Shown here: piece by piece, positions 27,505 to 40,844 of the stretch
Position numbering within the stretch: position 1 is the first letter of the stretch
Layout: each line of letters begins with the position of its first letter
NCBI RefSeq assembly: GCF_014842995.1
Contig: NZ_JACYXL010000003.1
Coordinates: forward strand, 310,001-374,000
Source: Rhodanobacter sp. 7MK24
Lineage (GTDB): Bacteria; Pseudomonadota; Gammaproteobacteria; Xanthomonadales; Rhodanobacteraceae
Length of the DNA stretch: 64,000 nucleotides
Direction of reading: 5' to 3'
The notes under the pieces: generated by a model
The model's input: only the letters and a program-made list of their open reading frames with translations
Told to the model about the DNA's origin: nothing
The model's database searches: none
Made by a program: the position numbers and the translations under genes

Positions 27505-27531
27505 GCTTTGCCTCGAAGCAGGCGTTCGCGC

Positions 27532-27927
27532 TTACTCGGCGCGGGCAGCAGCCTTGTTCGCAGCCTTGATGGCAGCGGCAGCGGCGACGTCTTCCTTGAT
27601 GCGGGCAGCCTTGCCTTCCAGGTTGCGCAGGTAGTACAGCTTGGCGCCACGCACCTTGCCCTTGCGCTTCACTTCCAGCGATTCGATGGCCGGGCTGTGG
27701 GCCTGGAACACGCGCTCCACGCCGGTACCGTGGGAAATCTTGCGCACCGTGAAGGCCGAATGCAGGCCACGGTTGCGCTTGGCGATGACGATGCCTTCGA
27801 AAGCCTGCACGCGCTCGCGATTGCCTTCCTTCACCTTGACGTTGACCACCACGGTGTCGCCAGCGCCGAACTCCGGCAAGGGACGGGTGATCTGCTCGGC
27901 TTCGAACTGCTGGATGATCTTGTTCAT
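27532..27927 (-). CDS. rplS: 50S ribosomal protein L19
   Basis: A 131-residue L19. The core is typical: [49 protein letters not shown]. The C-terminal 20 residues are an Ala/Lys-rich extension ([17 protein letters not shown]) beyond the usual 115-120 residues. It is the last gene of the rpsP-rimM-trmD-rplS operon, after a 135-nt gap from trmD. Confidence 0.98.
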   Translation of the reverse strand: MNKIIQQFEAEQITRPLPEFGAGDTVVVNVKVKEGNRERVQAFEGIVIAKRNRGLHSAFTVRKISHGTGVERVFQAHSPAIESLEVKRKGKVRGAKLYYLRNLEGKAARIKEDVAAAAAIKAANKAAARAE

Positions 27928-28062
27928 GGCGACCTCAGTGGTTTGCGGGCATCCCTGACCGCGTGGTTTCTAGCAGCGGCTGTCCGTGGCCGCAATTGTC
28001 ATTGGTTAATTGCGATCGTCCTGATCGCGGAGATCAAACGGCGGTCGTCCTGTCCGCACTCT

Positions 28063-28815
28063 TCAACATACGCCCGCCGCGTGGTATTCGCGACGGAATT
28101 CTTCCAGCAACGCGCGGGACTCCGCATCCAGCGCGCGTTGCGCCAACAGCTCCGGGCGCCGCAACCAGGTCCGGCCCAGCGCCTGCTTCAGGCGCCAGCG
28201 GCGGATTGCCGCGTGATCGCCGGAAAGCAGCACCGCCGGCACATCGCCGTAGGCGTCCCGCACCGGTTTCGCGTAGTGCGGGCAGTCCAGCAGGCCGTCC
28301 GAGAACGAATCCTGCGCAGCGGATTGCGCATCGTTCAACGCGCCATCCTGCAGCCGACCCACCGCGTCAATGATGACCGCGGCACCCAGTTCGCCGCCGG
28401 ACAGCACATAGTCGCCGATGGAAAGCTCCTCGTCGACCTCGTGCGCCAGCAGACGCTCGTCCACTCCTTCGTAGCGCCCACAGAGCAAGGCGATGCGCGG
28501 CAACCTGGCCAGCGCCTCCACCCTGCCCTGCGTCAGCCGCGCTCCCTGCGGACTGAGGTAAATCACGTGCGCCGGTTCCGGCGCCGCCTCGCGCATGGCC
28601 TTGATGGCCGCCCGCAAGGGTTCGATCAGCATCACCATCCCGGGTCCGCCGCCGCAGGTGCGACCGTCCACGGTACGGTAATTGTCGGTGGCGTAGTCGC
28701 GCGGGTTCCAGGTTTCCACCTGCAGCAACTCGCGTTGCTGAGCGCGCCCCACTACACCAACGGCGGCACACTGGCGCATGAAGTCGGGAAACAGCGTGAC
28801 GACATCGATGCGCAT
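28063..28815 (-). CDS. trmD: tRNA (guanine-N1)-methyltransferase
   Basis: Methylates G37 of tRNAs reading CNN codons, using SAM. The 250-residue SPOUT enzyme has [13 protein letters not shown] (residues about 56-68), [13 protein letters not shown] (about 110-122) and the trefoil-knot segment [26 protein letters not shown] at 28815 is chosen over a TTG three codons upstream. It is 19 nt after rimM. Confidence 0.97.
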   Translation of the reverse strand: MRIDVVTLFPDFMRQCAAVGVVGRAQQRELLQVETWNPRDYATDNYRTVDGRTCGGGPGMVMLIEPLRAAIKAMREAAPEPAHVIYLSPQGARLTQGRVEALARLPRIALLCGRYEGVDERLLAHEVDEELSIGDYVLSGGELGAAVIIDAVGRLQDGALNDAQSAAQDSFSDGLLDCPHYAKPVRDAYGDVPAVLLSGDHAAIRRWRLKQALGRTWLRRPELLAQRALDAESRALLEEFRREYHAAGVC

Positions 28816-28834
28816 GGACCTCAAACTCCAGTCT

Positions 28835-29356
28835 TCAGAATTCGGGGTCCCAGTCCACCACCATGCGCCCGCTGGACAAGTCCACCGTACGCACGTAATT
28901 GCCCTGGACGAAGGGGATCAGCCGCTCGCGCTCGCCGTCCCGCACCACCACCACGTCATTGGCACCGGTGGCGAACAGGTGGCTGACCCGCCCGAGCGCC
29001 GTGCCTTCGGTGGTGACGACCTCAAGCCCTTCGAGGTCGACCCAGTAATATTCGTCCTTGCCGGGAGGCGGCAGCTGCTCGCGGGCGACATGGATGTCGC
29101 TGCCGACGAGGGCGGCTGCCGTGTCGCGGTCGTCCACGCCGGGCAGGCAGGCCACCAGACCCTTGCCCTGCGGGCGCCCTTTCGCTCCCGCGATCTCCGT
29201 GACCGCACCCGGCGCCGTTGCCAGCAGCCAGGGGTGGTAATCGAAGATCTTCGTGCGCGGCTCGGTCCAGGATTCGATCTTGACCCAGCCCTGCACGCCA
29301 TACAGCCCGACGATGCGCCCGACCGGGACGCGGCGACCGGCTACCGCTTCACTCAT
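28835..29356 (-). CDS. rimM: ribosome maturation factor RimM
   Basis: A 173-residue 16S rRNA-processing factor. The N-terminal domain starts [20 protein letters not shown]; the C-terminal PRC-barrel carries [18 protein letters not shown] and [15 protein letters not shown]. It binds ribosomal protein S19 during 30S maturation. It is 10 nt downstream of rpsP in the conserved operon. Confidence 0.96.
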   Translation of the reverse strand: MSEAVAGRRVPVGRIVGLYGVQGWVKIESWTEPRTKIFDYHPWLLATAPGAVTEIAGAKGRPQGKGLVACLPGVDDRDTAAALVGSDIHVAREQLPPPGKDEYYWVDLEGLEVVTTEGTALGRVSHLFATGANDVVVVRDGERERLIPFVQGNYVRTVDLSSGRMVVDWDPEF

Positions 29357-29366
29357 CAGAGCCGGC

Positions 29367-29621
29367 TCAGGCCGCCTGCTGCTTGCCGGCTTCCTTGACG
29401 AGCGCGGCGACCTTGTCGCTCAGCTGGGCGCCCTTGCCCACCCACTCTTGCACGCGCGCGACGTTCAGCTCGAGACGCTTGTCCTTGCCCGAGGCGACCG
29501 GGTTGTAGAAACCCACGCTCTCGATGTTGCGGCCATCGCGCTTGTTGCGCTGATCGGTGACCACGACGTGGTAGAAGGGACGGCCCTTGGCGCCACCGCG
29601 CGAAAGACGAATCTTGACCAT
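29367..29621 (-). CDS. rpsP: 30S ribosomal protein S16
   Basis: An 84-residue S16: [22 protein letters not shown] at the start, then [15 protein letters not shown]. It is first gene of rpsP-rimM-trmD-rplS. A TAAAAT -10 element lies 67-72 nt upstream. Confidence 0.98.
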   Translation of the reverse strand: MVKIRLSRGGAKGRPFYHVVVTDQRNKRDGRNIESVGFYNPVASGKDKRLELNVARVQEWVGKGAQLSDKVAALVKEAGKQQAA

Positions 29622-29687
29622 GATGAAAGCTCCAGAGATGCCGGTGTGCCGGCCTCGCGCACGCGTATCGTGCGCGGTGAATCCGGC

Positions 29688-29693
29688 ATTTTA
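29688..29693 (-). promoter_or_regulatory. -10 element of the rpsP operon
   Basis: TAAAAT on the minus strand; TTCCTT-like -35 at a suitable distance is weak. Confidence 0.45.
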
Positions 29694-29754
29694 GGGACAT
29701 TGGCACAAAAAAGGAAGTGTTGGCGATGCTTTGGCCTATCGAGAGCCGCAGCGA

Positions 29755-29853
29755 CTGCCTGATTGCCTTGGAAGGGCTTTCCTGCCCTTTCAAGGTTCGC
29801 CAAGGCCAGCAGGCAGGCCCCGGCTCTATCACCCGTTGCTACGCGACGGGTGA
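29755..29853. repeat. nested inverted repeats between ffh and rpsP
   Basis: Directly after ffh is an 8-bp hairpin (29829-29836 with 29846-29853). Next is a nested structure with three concentric arms: 29755-29761/29810-29816 (CTGCCTG), 29766-29771/29800-29805 (CCTTGG) and 29773-29777/29784-29788. It may be the ffh terminator or a leader of the rpsP operon. A T-run follows about 40 nt later on the minus strand. Confidence 0.5.
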
Positions 29854-29867
29854 CGAGATCTGCCGTG

Positions 29868-31247
29868 TCAGCGCATGGGCGGCATGCCGCCCATTCCGCC
29901 CATGCCCTTCAGGGCGCCGCTCATCTGGCGCAGCAGCCCCTTGCCGCCGCCCTTGGACAGCTTGGACATCATCTTCTCCATCTGCATGTACTGCTTGAGC
30001 AGGCGGTTGACGTCGGCGGGCTGGGTGCCCGAGCCCTTGGCCACGCGGGCGCGACGCGAACCGTTCAGCAGGTCGGGATGGCGGCGCTCCTTGGGCGTCA
30101 TCGAGCCGATGATCGCCACCATGCGCTTGATCTCGCCATCGTTGACCTTGGACTTCACGCTGTCGGGCAGGCCGGAGACGCCGGGCAGCTTGTCCATTAG
30201 GCCGGCCAGGCCGCCCATGTTGTTCATCTGTTCCAGCTGGTCGCGCATGTCCTCGAGGTCGAAGCGCTTGCCCTTCATCACCTTCTGGGCCAGCTTCTGC
30301 GCCTTTTCCTGGTCGACCTTGCGCTCGACCTCCTCGACCAGCGACAGCACATCGCCCATGCCGAGGATGCGCTGCGCCAGGCGGTCAGGATGGAAGGGCT
30401 CCAGCGCGTCCGTCTTCTCGCCGGCGCCGAGGAACTTGATCGGGCGGCCGGTGATGTAGCGCACCGACAGTGCCGCGCCGCCGCGGGCGTCGCCGTCGGT
30501 CTTGGTCAGCACCACGCCGGTGAGCGGCAGTGCGTCGGCGAACGCCTTGGCGGTGATGGCGGCGTCCTGGCCGGTCATCGAATCGACCACGAACAGGGTT
30601 TCGACCGGCGTGATCGCGGCGTGCAGCGCCTTGATCTCGGCCATCATCGCCTCGTCCACATGCAGGCGGCCGGCGGTATCCACCAGCAGTACGTCCACCA
30701 CTTCCTTGCGCGCGGCGATGATCGCCGCCTTGGCGATCTCGACCGGATCCTGCCCCGCTTCGGACGGGAAGAACTTCACGCCCACCTGCTCGGCCAGCGT
30801 GTGCAGCTGCTCGATGGCGGCCGGACGGTACACGTCGCAGCTCACCACCATCACCTTTTTCTTCTTGCGCTCGGTGAGCAGGCGCGCCAGCTTCGCCACC
30901 GTGGTGGTCTTGCCCGCGCCCTGCAGGCCGGCCATCAGCACCACCGCCGGCGGCGTGACGGCGAGGTTCAGCTCGCTGTTGGCCGTGCCCATCACCGCGG
31001 TCAGCTCGTCACTGACCACCTTTACCAGCGCCTGGCCGGGCGTGAGGCTCTTCATCACGTCCTGGCCCACCGCGCGCACCTTCACGCGCTGGACCAGGGC
31101 CTGCACCACCGGCAGCGCCACGTCGGCCTCGAGCAAGGCGATACGCACTTCGCGCAAGGCCTCGCGGATGTTTTCCTCGGTCAGCCGGCCGCGGCCGCGC
31201 AGGCGGTTGACGGTGGCTGAAAGGCGTTGGCTGAGCGATTCGAACAT
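29868..31247 (-). CDS. ffh: signal recognition particle protein Ffh
   Basis: GTPase subunit of the signal recognition particle, delivering nascent membrane proteins to FtsY. The 459 residues comprise the N domain, G domain (GLQGAGKTTTVAKLA, DTAGRLHVD, TKTDGDARGG) and methionine-rich M domain ending in MGGMGGMPPMR. ATG at 31247 begins the family N-terminus MFESLSQRL. A TATAAT (31278-31283, minus strand) lies about 31 nt upstream. Confidence 0.98.
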   Translation of the reverse strand: MFESLSQRLSATVNRLRGRGRLTEENIREALREVRIALLEADVALPVVQALVQRVKVRAVGQDVMKSLTPGQALVKVVSDELTAVMGTANSELNLAVTPPAVVLMAGLQGAGKTTTVAKLARLLTERKKKKVMVVSCDVYRPAAIEQLHTLAEQVGVKFFPSEAGQDPVEIAKAAIIAARKEVVDVLLVDTAGRLHVDEAMMAEIKALHAAITPVETLFVVDSMTGQDAAITAKAFADALPLTGVVLTKTDGDARGGAALSVRYITGRPIKFLGAGEKTDALEPFHPDRLAQRILGMGDVLSLVEEVERKVDQEKAQKLAQKVMKGKRFDLEDMRDQLEQMNNMGGLAGLMDKLPGVSGLPDSVKSKVNDGEIKRMVAIIGSMTPKERRHPDLLNGSRRARVAKGSGTQPADVNRLLKQYMQMEKMMSKLSKGGGKGLLRQMSGALKGMGGMGGMPPMR

Positions 31248-31277
31248 GAATGCGGCATCGGTATGAGCGAACGGATG

Positions 31278-31283
31278 ATTATA
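31278..31283 (-). promoter_or_regulatory. -10 element of ffh
   Basis: Perfect TATAAT on the minus strand, about 31 nt before the ffh ATG. No good -35 is visible. Confidence 0.55.
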
Positions 31284-31312
31284 GCCGAGGCCGCCCGGGA
31301 CCTGTTTGACGC

Positions 31313-32680
31313 TCAATGCGCGGGCTGCGCCTTCACCCAGGCCGCGATGTCGTCGATCACCTTCGCATCCACATGGCCGGGCGTCTTGTAATCGGCCAGC
31401 GTCCCCGTCTTGCCGGCAGGCATGAACAGGTGGCTGAGGCCGGGGTACAGATGGAACGACGTATGCGACCGGCCAGCCAGCTCCTGCCGCCAGCGCGCGA
31501 AGTCCAGCGTGGGCGATACATGGAAGTCGCTGCCGCCTTGCAGAATCAGCATGGGCGTCGCAATCGACTTCGCATCGGCAACCGAATCAATCCGCGACCA
31601 GCTCAGCCAATACTCCTGCGGGCCACCATTGAAGTTGCCCGGTGGCGCCGGCTGCCCGGTACCGACTGCGGCCAGCAATTGCCGCTCCCTCGCATAGTCC
31701 TGGTCGTCCTGCGCAATCGCCGAGGGCGAAGCATGCTCCTTGGCAAGCTGCTCGTGCCCCTGCTGCTCCATGACATCGAGAATGTTCCGCGCCGGCGCCC
31801 CCATCAGCACCAACCCGGCCAATTGCGGATCACGTTGACCGATGCGCGGCGCCATCATCGCGCCCAGGCTGTGGCCGAGCACGAACACGCGCTTCGGATC
31901 GATCCCATTCTGCTGCGCCAGCAGATGGGCCGCCGCCACGGCGTCATCGGTCACCTCCGTGTCGATCACCATGCCGCGGGCGCTTTCAGGATGATCGTAG
32001 GGGCGCTTGTCGTAGCGCAGCGTGGCGATACCGGCGCGGGCCAGTCCCTCGGCGATGTCACGCAACGGCTTGTTCGGGCCGATGGTTTCGTCCATGTCGT
32101 GTGATCCGGAACCCGCCACCAGCACCACCGCAGGGAACGGTCCATGGCCCGCCGGCAAGGTCAAGGCCCCGCGCAGCGGGCCGAACGGTGTCGGCACGTC
32201 CAGCGGCGAAACCCGAACACCGTCAGCCTCGACATGCGCCTCCACGCCATGCGGCGCAGTCTTCTGCGTCGTTATCGCCACCATCGTCGGGGGCGCGAAG
32301 CGCAACATTGCGATCCGGCCCTGCGCATCGCAGGCGGTCACCATGTCCAGCGCCCCCTTGGCAAGGTTCAGTTGCGTGACGAATACCGGCTGGTCGTTCG
32401 CGTACAGCTTTTGCACCGGAGTACTGGAGACGTAGGAGCCGCTCTGCCCCTGGAGGGCGGCCCAAGCCTGCTTGAGCTTGTCCTCATCCAACTTCGCGGC
32501 CAGTTCCGGACCGAAGTTCCTGCCGGCCCCGGCGTACTTGGCATGCACCAGCGCATCCAGCAGGGTTGCGGAACGCGCCGCGCACGGCTCTGTCAGCTCT
32601 CCCGCTGCTGCGTGCACGAACGGAGTGGCCAGCAACATGCCCGCAGCAAGCGTGACGTACGGGATCGAACGCAGTTTCAT
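31313..32680 (-). CDS. secreted alpha/beta hydrolase with N-terminal DUF3887-like domain
   Basis: A 455-residue exported protein with signal peptide MKLRSIPYVTLAAGMLLATPFVHA. An N-terminal DUF3887-like region (residues about 30-130) precedes an alpha/beta hydrolase domain. The nucleophile elbow is FVLGHSLGAMMAP; an oxyanion segment VVLVAGSGSHDMDETIGPN and the catalytic His in PGLSHLFMPAGK are visible. The substrate is unknown, possibly an ester or peptide in the periplasm. ATG at 32680 overlaps the sdpI stop (ATGA), so it is the third gene of the sdpR-sdpI unit. Confidence 0.88.
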   Translation of the reverse strand: MKLRSIPYVTLAAGMLLATPFVHAAAGELTEPCAARSATLLDALVHAKYAGAGRNFGPELAAKLDEDKLKQAWAALQGQSGSYVSSTPVQKLYANDQPVFVTQLNLAKGALDMVTACDAQGRIAMLRFAPPTMVAITTQKTAPHGVEAHVEADGVRVSPLDVPTPFGPLRGALTLPAGHGPFPAVVLVAGSGSHDMDETIGPNKPLRDIAEGLARAGIATLRYDKRPYDHPESARGMVIDTEVTDDAVAAAHLLAQQNGIDPKRVFVLGHSLGAMMAPRIGQRDPQLAGLVLMGAPARNILDVMEQQGHEQLAKEHASPSAIAQDDQDYARERQLLAAVGTGQPAPPGNFNGGPQEYWLSWSRIDSVADAKSIATPMLILQGGSDFHVSPTLDFARWRQELAGRSHTSFHLYPGLSHLFMPAGKTGTLADYKTPGHVDAKVIDDIAAWVKAQPAH

Positions 32681-33342
32681 GGCGAATCTCCCTCTGATGA
32701 ATGATGCCCCTCGAGGCGTCGATAGATGAAGTACGAACACACGTGCGGGATCAGCAGCACGACCACCACCGCAGCCAGCATCCATCCCGCCATGGCACCG
32801 ATCAGCCCCAGCACGACCATCGCCGCGCCGGCCAGCACGTACACCCAGCCAGCCAGCCGGTGCGTGCGTTCCCACGCTGCCTCGCTGGCCAACGTCCATG
32901 GCGTGCGGATGCCGACGAAGAAGTTGCGGCGCAACTTGCCCATGTAATTGCCCAGTACGATCAGCAGCACACCGACTCCCAGTGGCGCTATGGTCGCCAT
33001 GGGTACGGCATGGCCGGCCCCGGCCAGCATCGCGGTGACGCCCAGTACCAGCATCACGCCCTGAATCACCAGCATCAGCACGCCATAGACGCCGGCGAAG
33101 GATTCCATTTCGAAACGCTTCGGCGAGATCCGCGGCAACGTCACCGTCAGCACGGCTAGGGCGGCAATCAGCAAAGGCCACATGGTCGCGGCCCAGAATC
33201 GGGGCGAATAGCCATTCGGTTGCCCGCTGACGCCCCAGTGGGTCGCCACGCGTGCCGGCATCTGCGGATAAAGCCAAACCGCCACACCCACGGCGACGGC
33301 CACGAAAACGGCGGAAACGATCAAGGTACGTGCGGTTTTCAT
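32677..33342 (-). CDS. sdpI: SdpI/DUF1648-family multi-spanning membrane protein
   Basis: A 221-residue membrane protein with about six hydrophobic segments. The N-terminal DUF1648 block contains PARVATHWGVSGQPNGY (about 29-45); the SdpI block contains GNYMGKLRRNFFVGIRTPWTL (about 130-150). In Bacillus subtilis SdpI gives immunity to the SdpC toxin and sequesters the repressor SdpR at the membrane. The same may hold for its upstream ArsR partner (inference). ATG overlaps the regulator stop (ATGA). Confidence 0.9.
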   Translation of the reverse strand: MKTARTLIVSAVFVAVAVGVAVWLYPQMPARVATHWGVSGQPNGYSPRFWAATMWPLLIAALAVLTVTLPRISPKRFEMESFAGVYGVLMLVIQGVMLVLGVTAMLAGAGHAVPMATIAPLGVGVLLIVLGNYMGKLRRNFFVGIRTPWTLASEAAWERTHRLAGWVYVLAGAAMVVLGLIGAMAGWMLAAVVVVLLIPHVCSYFIYRRLEGHHSSEGDSP

Positions 33343-33638
33343 CACTTGCCTCCAGCCTTGCCCTTGGTGGGGAACAGATCCATCAGCACCCGGGCGAGGT
33401 CCTCGAACACGGTGCTGTTGAGCGAATAAACGATGTATTGGCCGCGACGCTCGGTGCGCACCAGGTCGGCGTGCTTGAGCACGGCGAAGTGGTGCGACAG
33501 CGATGCCGGCGTGATGTCGAACGCCTCGCCGATTTCGCCTGCAGTGAGCGGACCGCCCTGCAGGCGCTTGAGGATCGCGCGCCGGGTGGGATCGGCCATG
33601 GCCTTGAATACTTCCTGCTGCTTCATGTGGGATGCCAT
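33342..33638 (-). CDS. sdpR: ArsR-family repressor, SdpR-like
   Basis: A 98-residue winged-helix regulator: KAMADPTRRAILKRLQGGPLT, then the recognition helix ITPASLSHHFAVLKHADLV and wing RRGQYIVYSLN. No metal-binding cysteines are present, which fits SdpR-type autorepressors and not metal sensors. A second ATG four codons in is equally possible as start. An AT-rich palindrome just upstream is a probable operator. The ATGA overlap with sdpI shows one operon. Confidence 0.9.
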   Translation of the reverse strand: MASHMKQQEVFKAMADPTRRAILKRLQGGPLTAGEIGEAFDITPASLSHHFAVLKHADLVRTERRGQYIVYSLNSTVFEDLARVLMDLFPTKGKAGGK

Positions 33639-33650
33639 TGGAGAGCGTTT

Positions 33651-33683
33651 CTAGATAATTAGATATTTTTCTAAATATTGCAA
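33651..33683 (-). promoter_or_regulatory. AT-rich operator/promoter of the sdpR operon
   Basis: TTAGA-6 nt-TCTAA (33659-33674) is a perfect inverted repeat in an AT-rich island quite unlike the GC-rich surroundings. TTGCAA (33683-33678, minus strand) can be a -35, with AATTAT or TAATTA as -10, so a repressor bound here would block transcription. Confidence 0.6.
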
Positions 33684-33744
33684 GTGCCATCGCACTATTT
33701 GCCACGTTCACGACTCACGGAAGCGTGTGCGACACTTCCAAGCC

Positions 33745-34542
33745 ATGCCACTCGCACTGCCCACCACCCTCGCCATCGTGTTCTACCTCGGCAGCGCCAG
33801 CCTGCTGGCCGCACCGCTGACCGGCTGTCCGCGCACGCCGCAGCGCCTCGGCCTGGGTGCCGCAACCCTGGCTTTGCTGTTGCACATCGCGGTGTTGCTA
33901 GGCGCGCATGGCGGACGAGTCGACCTGCACTTCTTCGCCGCGCTGTCACTGGTCGCCTGCGTGGTCGCGGCACTGACCCTGCTGGTGAACCTGTCGAAGC
34001 CGGTGGCCGGACTGGGCATGATCGTGTTTCCGCTGGCGGCGCTGCTGCTGGGACTGGACGTCTTTTTCGCGCCGCCCACCACGCCGAATCCGCTGGACTG
34101 GCAGATCAGCCTGCACGTGGCGATTGCCCTGCTTGGCTACAGTGTGTTGTCGATCGCCGCGGTATTGGCCGTGCTGCTGGCCGTGCAGGAACGCGCACTG
34201 CGCACGCATCGCCCGATCCAGCTGATGCGCGCGCTGCCTCCATTGACGCAGACCGAATCGCTGCTGTTCCGCCTGATCGGCGCCGGCTTTGCCCTGCTCA
34301 CGCTCACCCTGTTGAGCGGCTCGTTGTTCATCCAGAACATCCGCGCCCAGCACTTGATCCACACCACGGTGCTCAGCGTACTTGCGTGGCTGATCTTCGG
34401 CACCTTGCTGTGGGGCCGCTGGAAGCATGGCTGGCGCGGGCGCAGCGCGGTGAACCTGTGCCTGACCGGCATGGCCGTGCTGTTGCTGGCCTTCTTCGGC
34501 AGCAAGGCGGTGCTGGAATTGATCCTGCACAGGAGCGTGTAA
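33745..34542 (+). CDS. ypjD: YpjD/CcsA-like inner membrane protein
   Basis: A 265-residue integral membrane protein with eight hydrophobic segments, of the cytochrome c assembly/HemX type. Typical features are HVAIALLGYSVLSIAAVLAVLLAVQERALR (read in parts) and the histidines in AQHLIHTTVLSVLAWLIFG. YpjD/CorE relatives are encoded next to ffh in many gammaproteobacteria. ATG at 33745 is chosen over GTG at 33727. Here it is separated from ffh by the sdpR-sdpI-hydrolase cassette. Confidence 0.85.
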   Translation: MPLALPTTLAIVFYLGSASLLAAPLTGCPRTPQRLGLGAATLALLLHIAVLLGAHGGRVDLHFFAALSLVACVVAALTLLVNLSKPVAGLGMIVFPLAALLLGLDVFFAPPTTPNPLDWQISLHVAIALLGYSVLSIAAVLAVLLAVQERALRTHRPIQLMRALPPLTQTESLLFRLIGAGFALLTLTLLSGSLFIQNIRAQHLIHTTVLSVLAWLIFGTLLWGRWKHGWRGRSAVNLCLTGMAVLLLAFFGSKAVLELILHRSV

Positions 34543-34622
34543 GTTGGTGCGATTCGTCCGGAATCGCGACTCGACGCAGTAATACGGCTAGCTTCAAGTG
34601 TCCGCTTTACCCGAGCGCCAAC

Positions 34623-34642
34623 CGCGGCCATCCATGGCCGCG
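34623..34642. terminator. hairpin between converging ypjD and obgE
   Basis: cgcggccat / atggccgcg, 9 bp around a 2-nt loop. The position suits a bidirectional terminator, though T-runs are missing. Confidence 0.4.
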
Positions 34643-34790
34643 CTCTTCAGGAACAGCCGGCACGATCAAGCGATGACATCGCCTGTTTTCGGGCAACTGC
34701 CACGGCCGCGTGACCCACACCACCTCACCCACGCCACGCTCCTGCAGCAAATTCAGATTCGCGCCGCGCACAACCGTGCCGCGATACCGC

Positions 34791-36255
<1,465 letters not shown>

Positions 36256-36275
36256 GACTGTTTACTCCGGCTATA

Positions 36276-36590
36276 TCAGGCGTTGATGCCCGTGATCTCG
36301 ACTTCGGTGAAATGCTGGCGGTGGCCCTGCTGCCTCTTGTAATGCTTGCGGCGGCGGAACTTGATGATGCGCACCTTGTCGGCACGGCCGTGCTTGCGCA
36401 CGGTGGCGGACACGGTGGCACCGGCCACGACCGGCGCGCCAACGGTGATCGACTCACCTTCGCCAACCAGCAGCACCTGGTCGAACTTCACGGCGGCGCC
36501 TTCTTCGGCGTCCAGCAGCTCCACGCGCAGGACGTCGCCCTGCTGCACGCGGTACTGCTTGCCGCCAGTCTTGATGACTGCGTAACTCAT
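36276..36590 (-). CDS. rplU: 50S ribosomal protein L21
   Basis: A 104-residue L21: [22 protein letters not shown] and the signature [21 protein letters not shown] (read in parts). ATG at 36590. It is first gene of rplU-rpmA, with a strong promoter 70-100 nt upstream. Confidence 0.98.
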   Translation of the reverse strand: MSYAVIKTGGKQYRVQQGDVLRVELLDAEEGAAVKFDQVLLVGEGESITVGAPVVAGATVSATVRKHGRADKVRIIKFRRRKHYKRQQGHRQHFTEVEITGINA

Positions 36591-36657
36591 GGGAATGGCC
36601 CTTCTGTCGTTATTCTCTTGGGTTCCGTCACGGCCTTTCGAGCCGGACGAACCTGGG

Positions 36658-36687
36658 ATTGTAGCCAACCGGCGCGGCGCTGGTCAA
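36658..36687 (-). promoter_or_regulatory. rplU promoter
   Basis: On the minus strand TTGACC (36687-36682), 18 nt, TACAAT (36663-36658). This is the best sigma-70 match found in the window. Confidence 0.75.
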
Positions 36688-36735
36688 ATCGTGACCAACC
36701 CCTCTGCCAAGTCCGCCGCCACGACAGCGAAAACC

Positions 36736-37248
36736 TCACTTGCCGGGTTCGAACGCAGTGCCATCCGCCGCCGGACTGGCCGGGCATTTGCCCTCGACAT
36801 TGAGCGTCCCTTTCTTCTGCAAGGCCTGGATCAGCGCCATGGCACGCTCCTCACCCCAGAGCCTGCCGACCGACATCCCTTCTTCCATGGTCTTCGGCAA
36901 TTCGGTAACCACTTTCTGACCCAGCGGCGACTGGTAGAACTTCAGCAGACCGGCAATGTCCTCGGCCGTGAAATGAGCCTGGTAGATGGGCACCATGCGC
37001 CCCATGAGATCGTTGACGCTTGCTTCGTCGACGAAACCGTCCCAGTAGCTGGCGGGTACGCACGGCACGTTGTGCCCCATTGTGCCGGAGAATTGCTTGC
37101 CCATCTGGATCACCCTCTGATCCAGATGCATGACCTGAAACAACTTGCGCACCTGCTGTTCGCTCGGTTGCGTGGCCAGTGCCGGCCCTGCCGCTCCGAG
37201 CAACATCGCGGCGCCTGCGATGGCGCCCATCCACCTGTGCCTAGCCAT
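36736..37248 (-). CDS. exported DUF2059 protein
   Basis: A 170-residue exported protein: signal peptide [25 protein letters not shown], then a DUF2059 domain recognisable by [20 protein letters not shown] (about 93-112) and [13 protein letters not shown]. Two cysteines (VPCVPAS and the C-terminal GKCPASPA) could form a disulfide. Function is unknown, periplasmic. It is monocistronic between uvrA (divergent) and rplU. Confidence 0.85.
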   Translation of the reverse strand: MARHRWMGAIAGAAMLLGAAGPALATQPSEQQVRKLFQVMHLDQRVIQMGKQFSGTMGHNVPCVPASYWDGFVDEASVNDLMGRMVPIYQAHFTAEDIAGLLKFYQSPLGQKVVTELPKTMEEGMSVGRLWGEERAMALIQALQKKGTLNVEGKCPASPAADGTAFEPGK

Positions 37249-37363
37249 GCTCCTCTCCCCTTGAAGATGAGGCCACGGCCCTCATGGCCGCGGTCGCTGG
37301 GCATTTAGCCATACCGACGAATATCCGGGAATGCCGCCGCAAGACGCCCATAAAGCGAACCGA

Positions 37364-37383
37364 ACTAAACTGTTTGGTATAGT
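37364..37383 (+). promoter_or_regulatory. candidate operator/-10 of uvrA
   Basis: ACTAAAC-6 nt-GTATAGT, an inverted repeat matching 6 of 7 positions, overlaps the probable -10 TATAGT (37378-37383). uvrA is an SOS gene in many bacteria, so this could be a LexA-type site, but it does not match a LexA consensus that I can verify. Confidence 0.35.
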
Positions 37384-37412
37384 AAAGGGCTCCCCCACGA
37401 CCCCAGGGCGTC

Positions 37413-40339
<2,927 letters not shown>

Positions 40340-40343
<4 letters not shown>

Positions 40344-40834
40344 GCAACACCGACAACGAATCACCCAGGCCAGCGCGCCGCGGCAAGAAAGCCGAACCGG
40401 CTGCTGCACCTGCAATCGCGGATGCGGCGCAGGCCACGCCGGCACCGCTGTTCACCGCGGACATCGCCGCGCGCTGGCGCGACCTCGACGCCTTCAACCA
40501 CGTCAACAACTCCAACTACCTCACCTATCTGGAGGAGGCGCGGCTGCAGTGGCTGAGCCACGTGCCCGGTCCGTGGTTCGACGAGCACAGCATGCCGGTG
40601 ATGGCCGCCGTGCAGCTCAACTACCGCCGCCCGATCGAGTGGCCGGCGCAGCTGCATGTGCAGCTCTATTGCGAGCGCATCGGCAACAGCTCGATGACCA
40701 TCGCCCATCGCCTGGTGGACGCCGCCGACGCCGGCATCCTCTACTGCGACGGCAACGTGGTGATGGTGTGGATGGACCCGACCAGCGGCAAGCCGGTATC
40801 GCTGCCGCAGGCGATCCGCGACGCGGTCAGCTAG
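40340..40834 (+). CDS. hotdog-fold acyl-CoA thioesterase
   Basis: A 164-residue thioesterase of the YbgC/FadM 4-hydroxybenzoyl-CoA type. The signature [20 protein letters not shown] (residues about 45-64) contains the catalytic Asp. The first 35 residues are a disordered Ala/Pro/Lys-rich segment not usual for the family. The substrate is unknown. It overlaps the uvrA stop by 4 nt, a coupling with no obvious functional reason. Confidence 0.9.
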
Positions 40835-40844
40835 ATCGCCGGCA

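Noticed and set aside
25269-27650. 793-codon open frame on the minus strand
   Set aside because: Shadow of fimX; the protein is His/Arg/Gln-rich with no domain, typical of antisense frames in GC-rich genes.
29465-29803. 112-codon minus-strand frame upstream of and into rpsP
   Set aside because: It overlaps rpsP in a different frame, and its only unique part is the structured spacer.
34607-34771. GTG-started 54-codon minus-strand frame after obgE
   Set aside because: No ribosome-binding site and no recognisable homology; it continues a shadow frame of obgE into the spacer.
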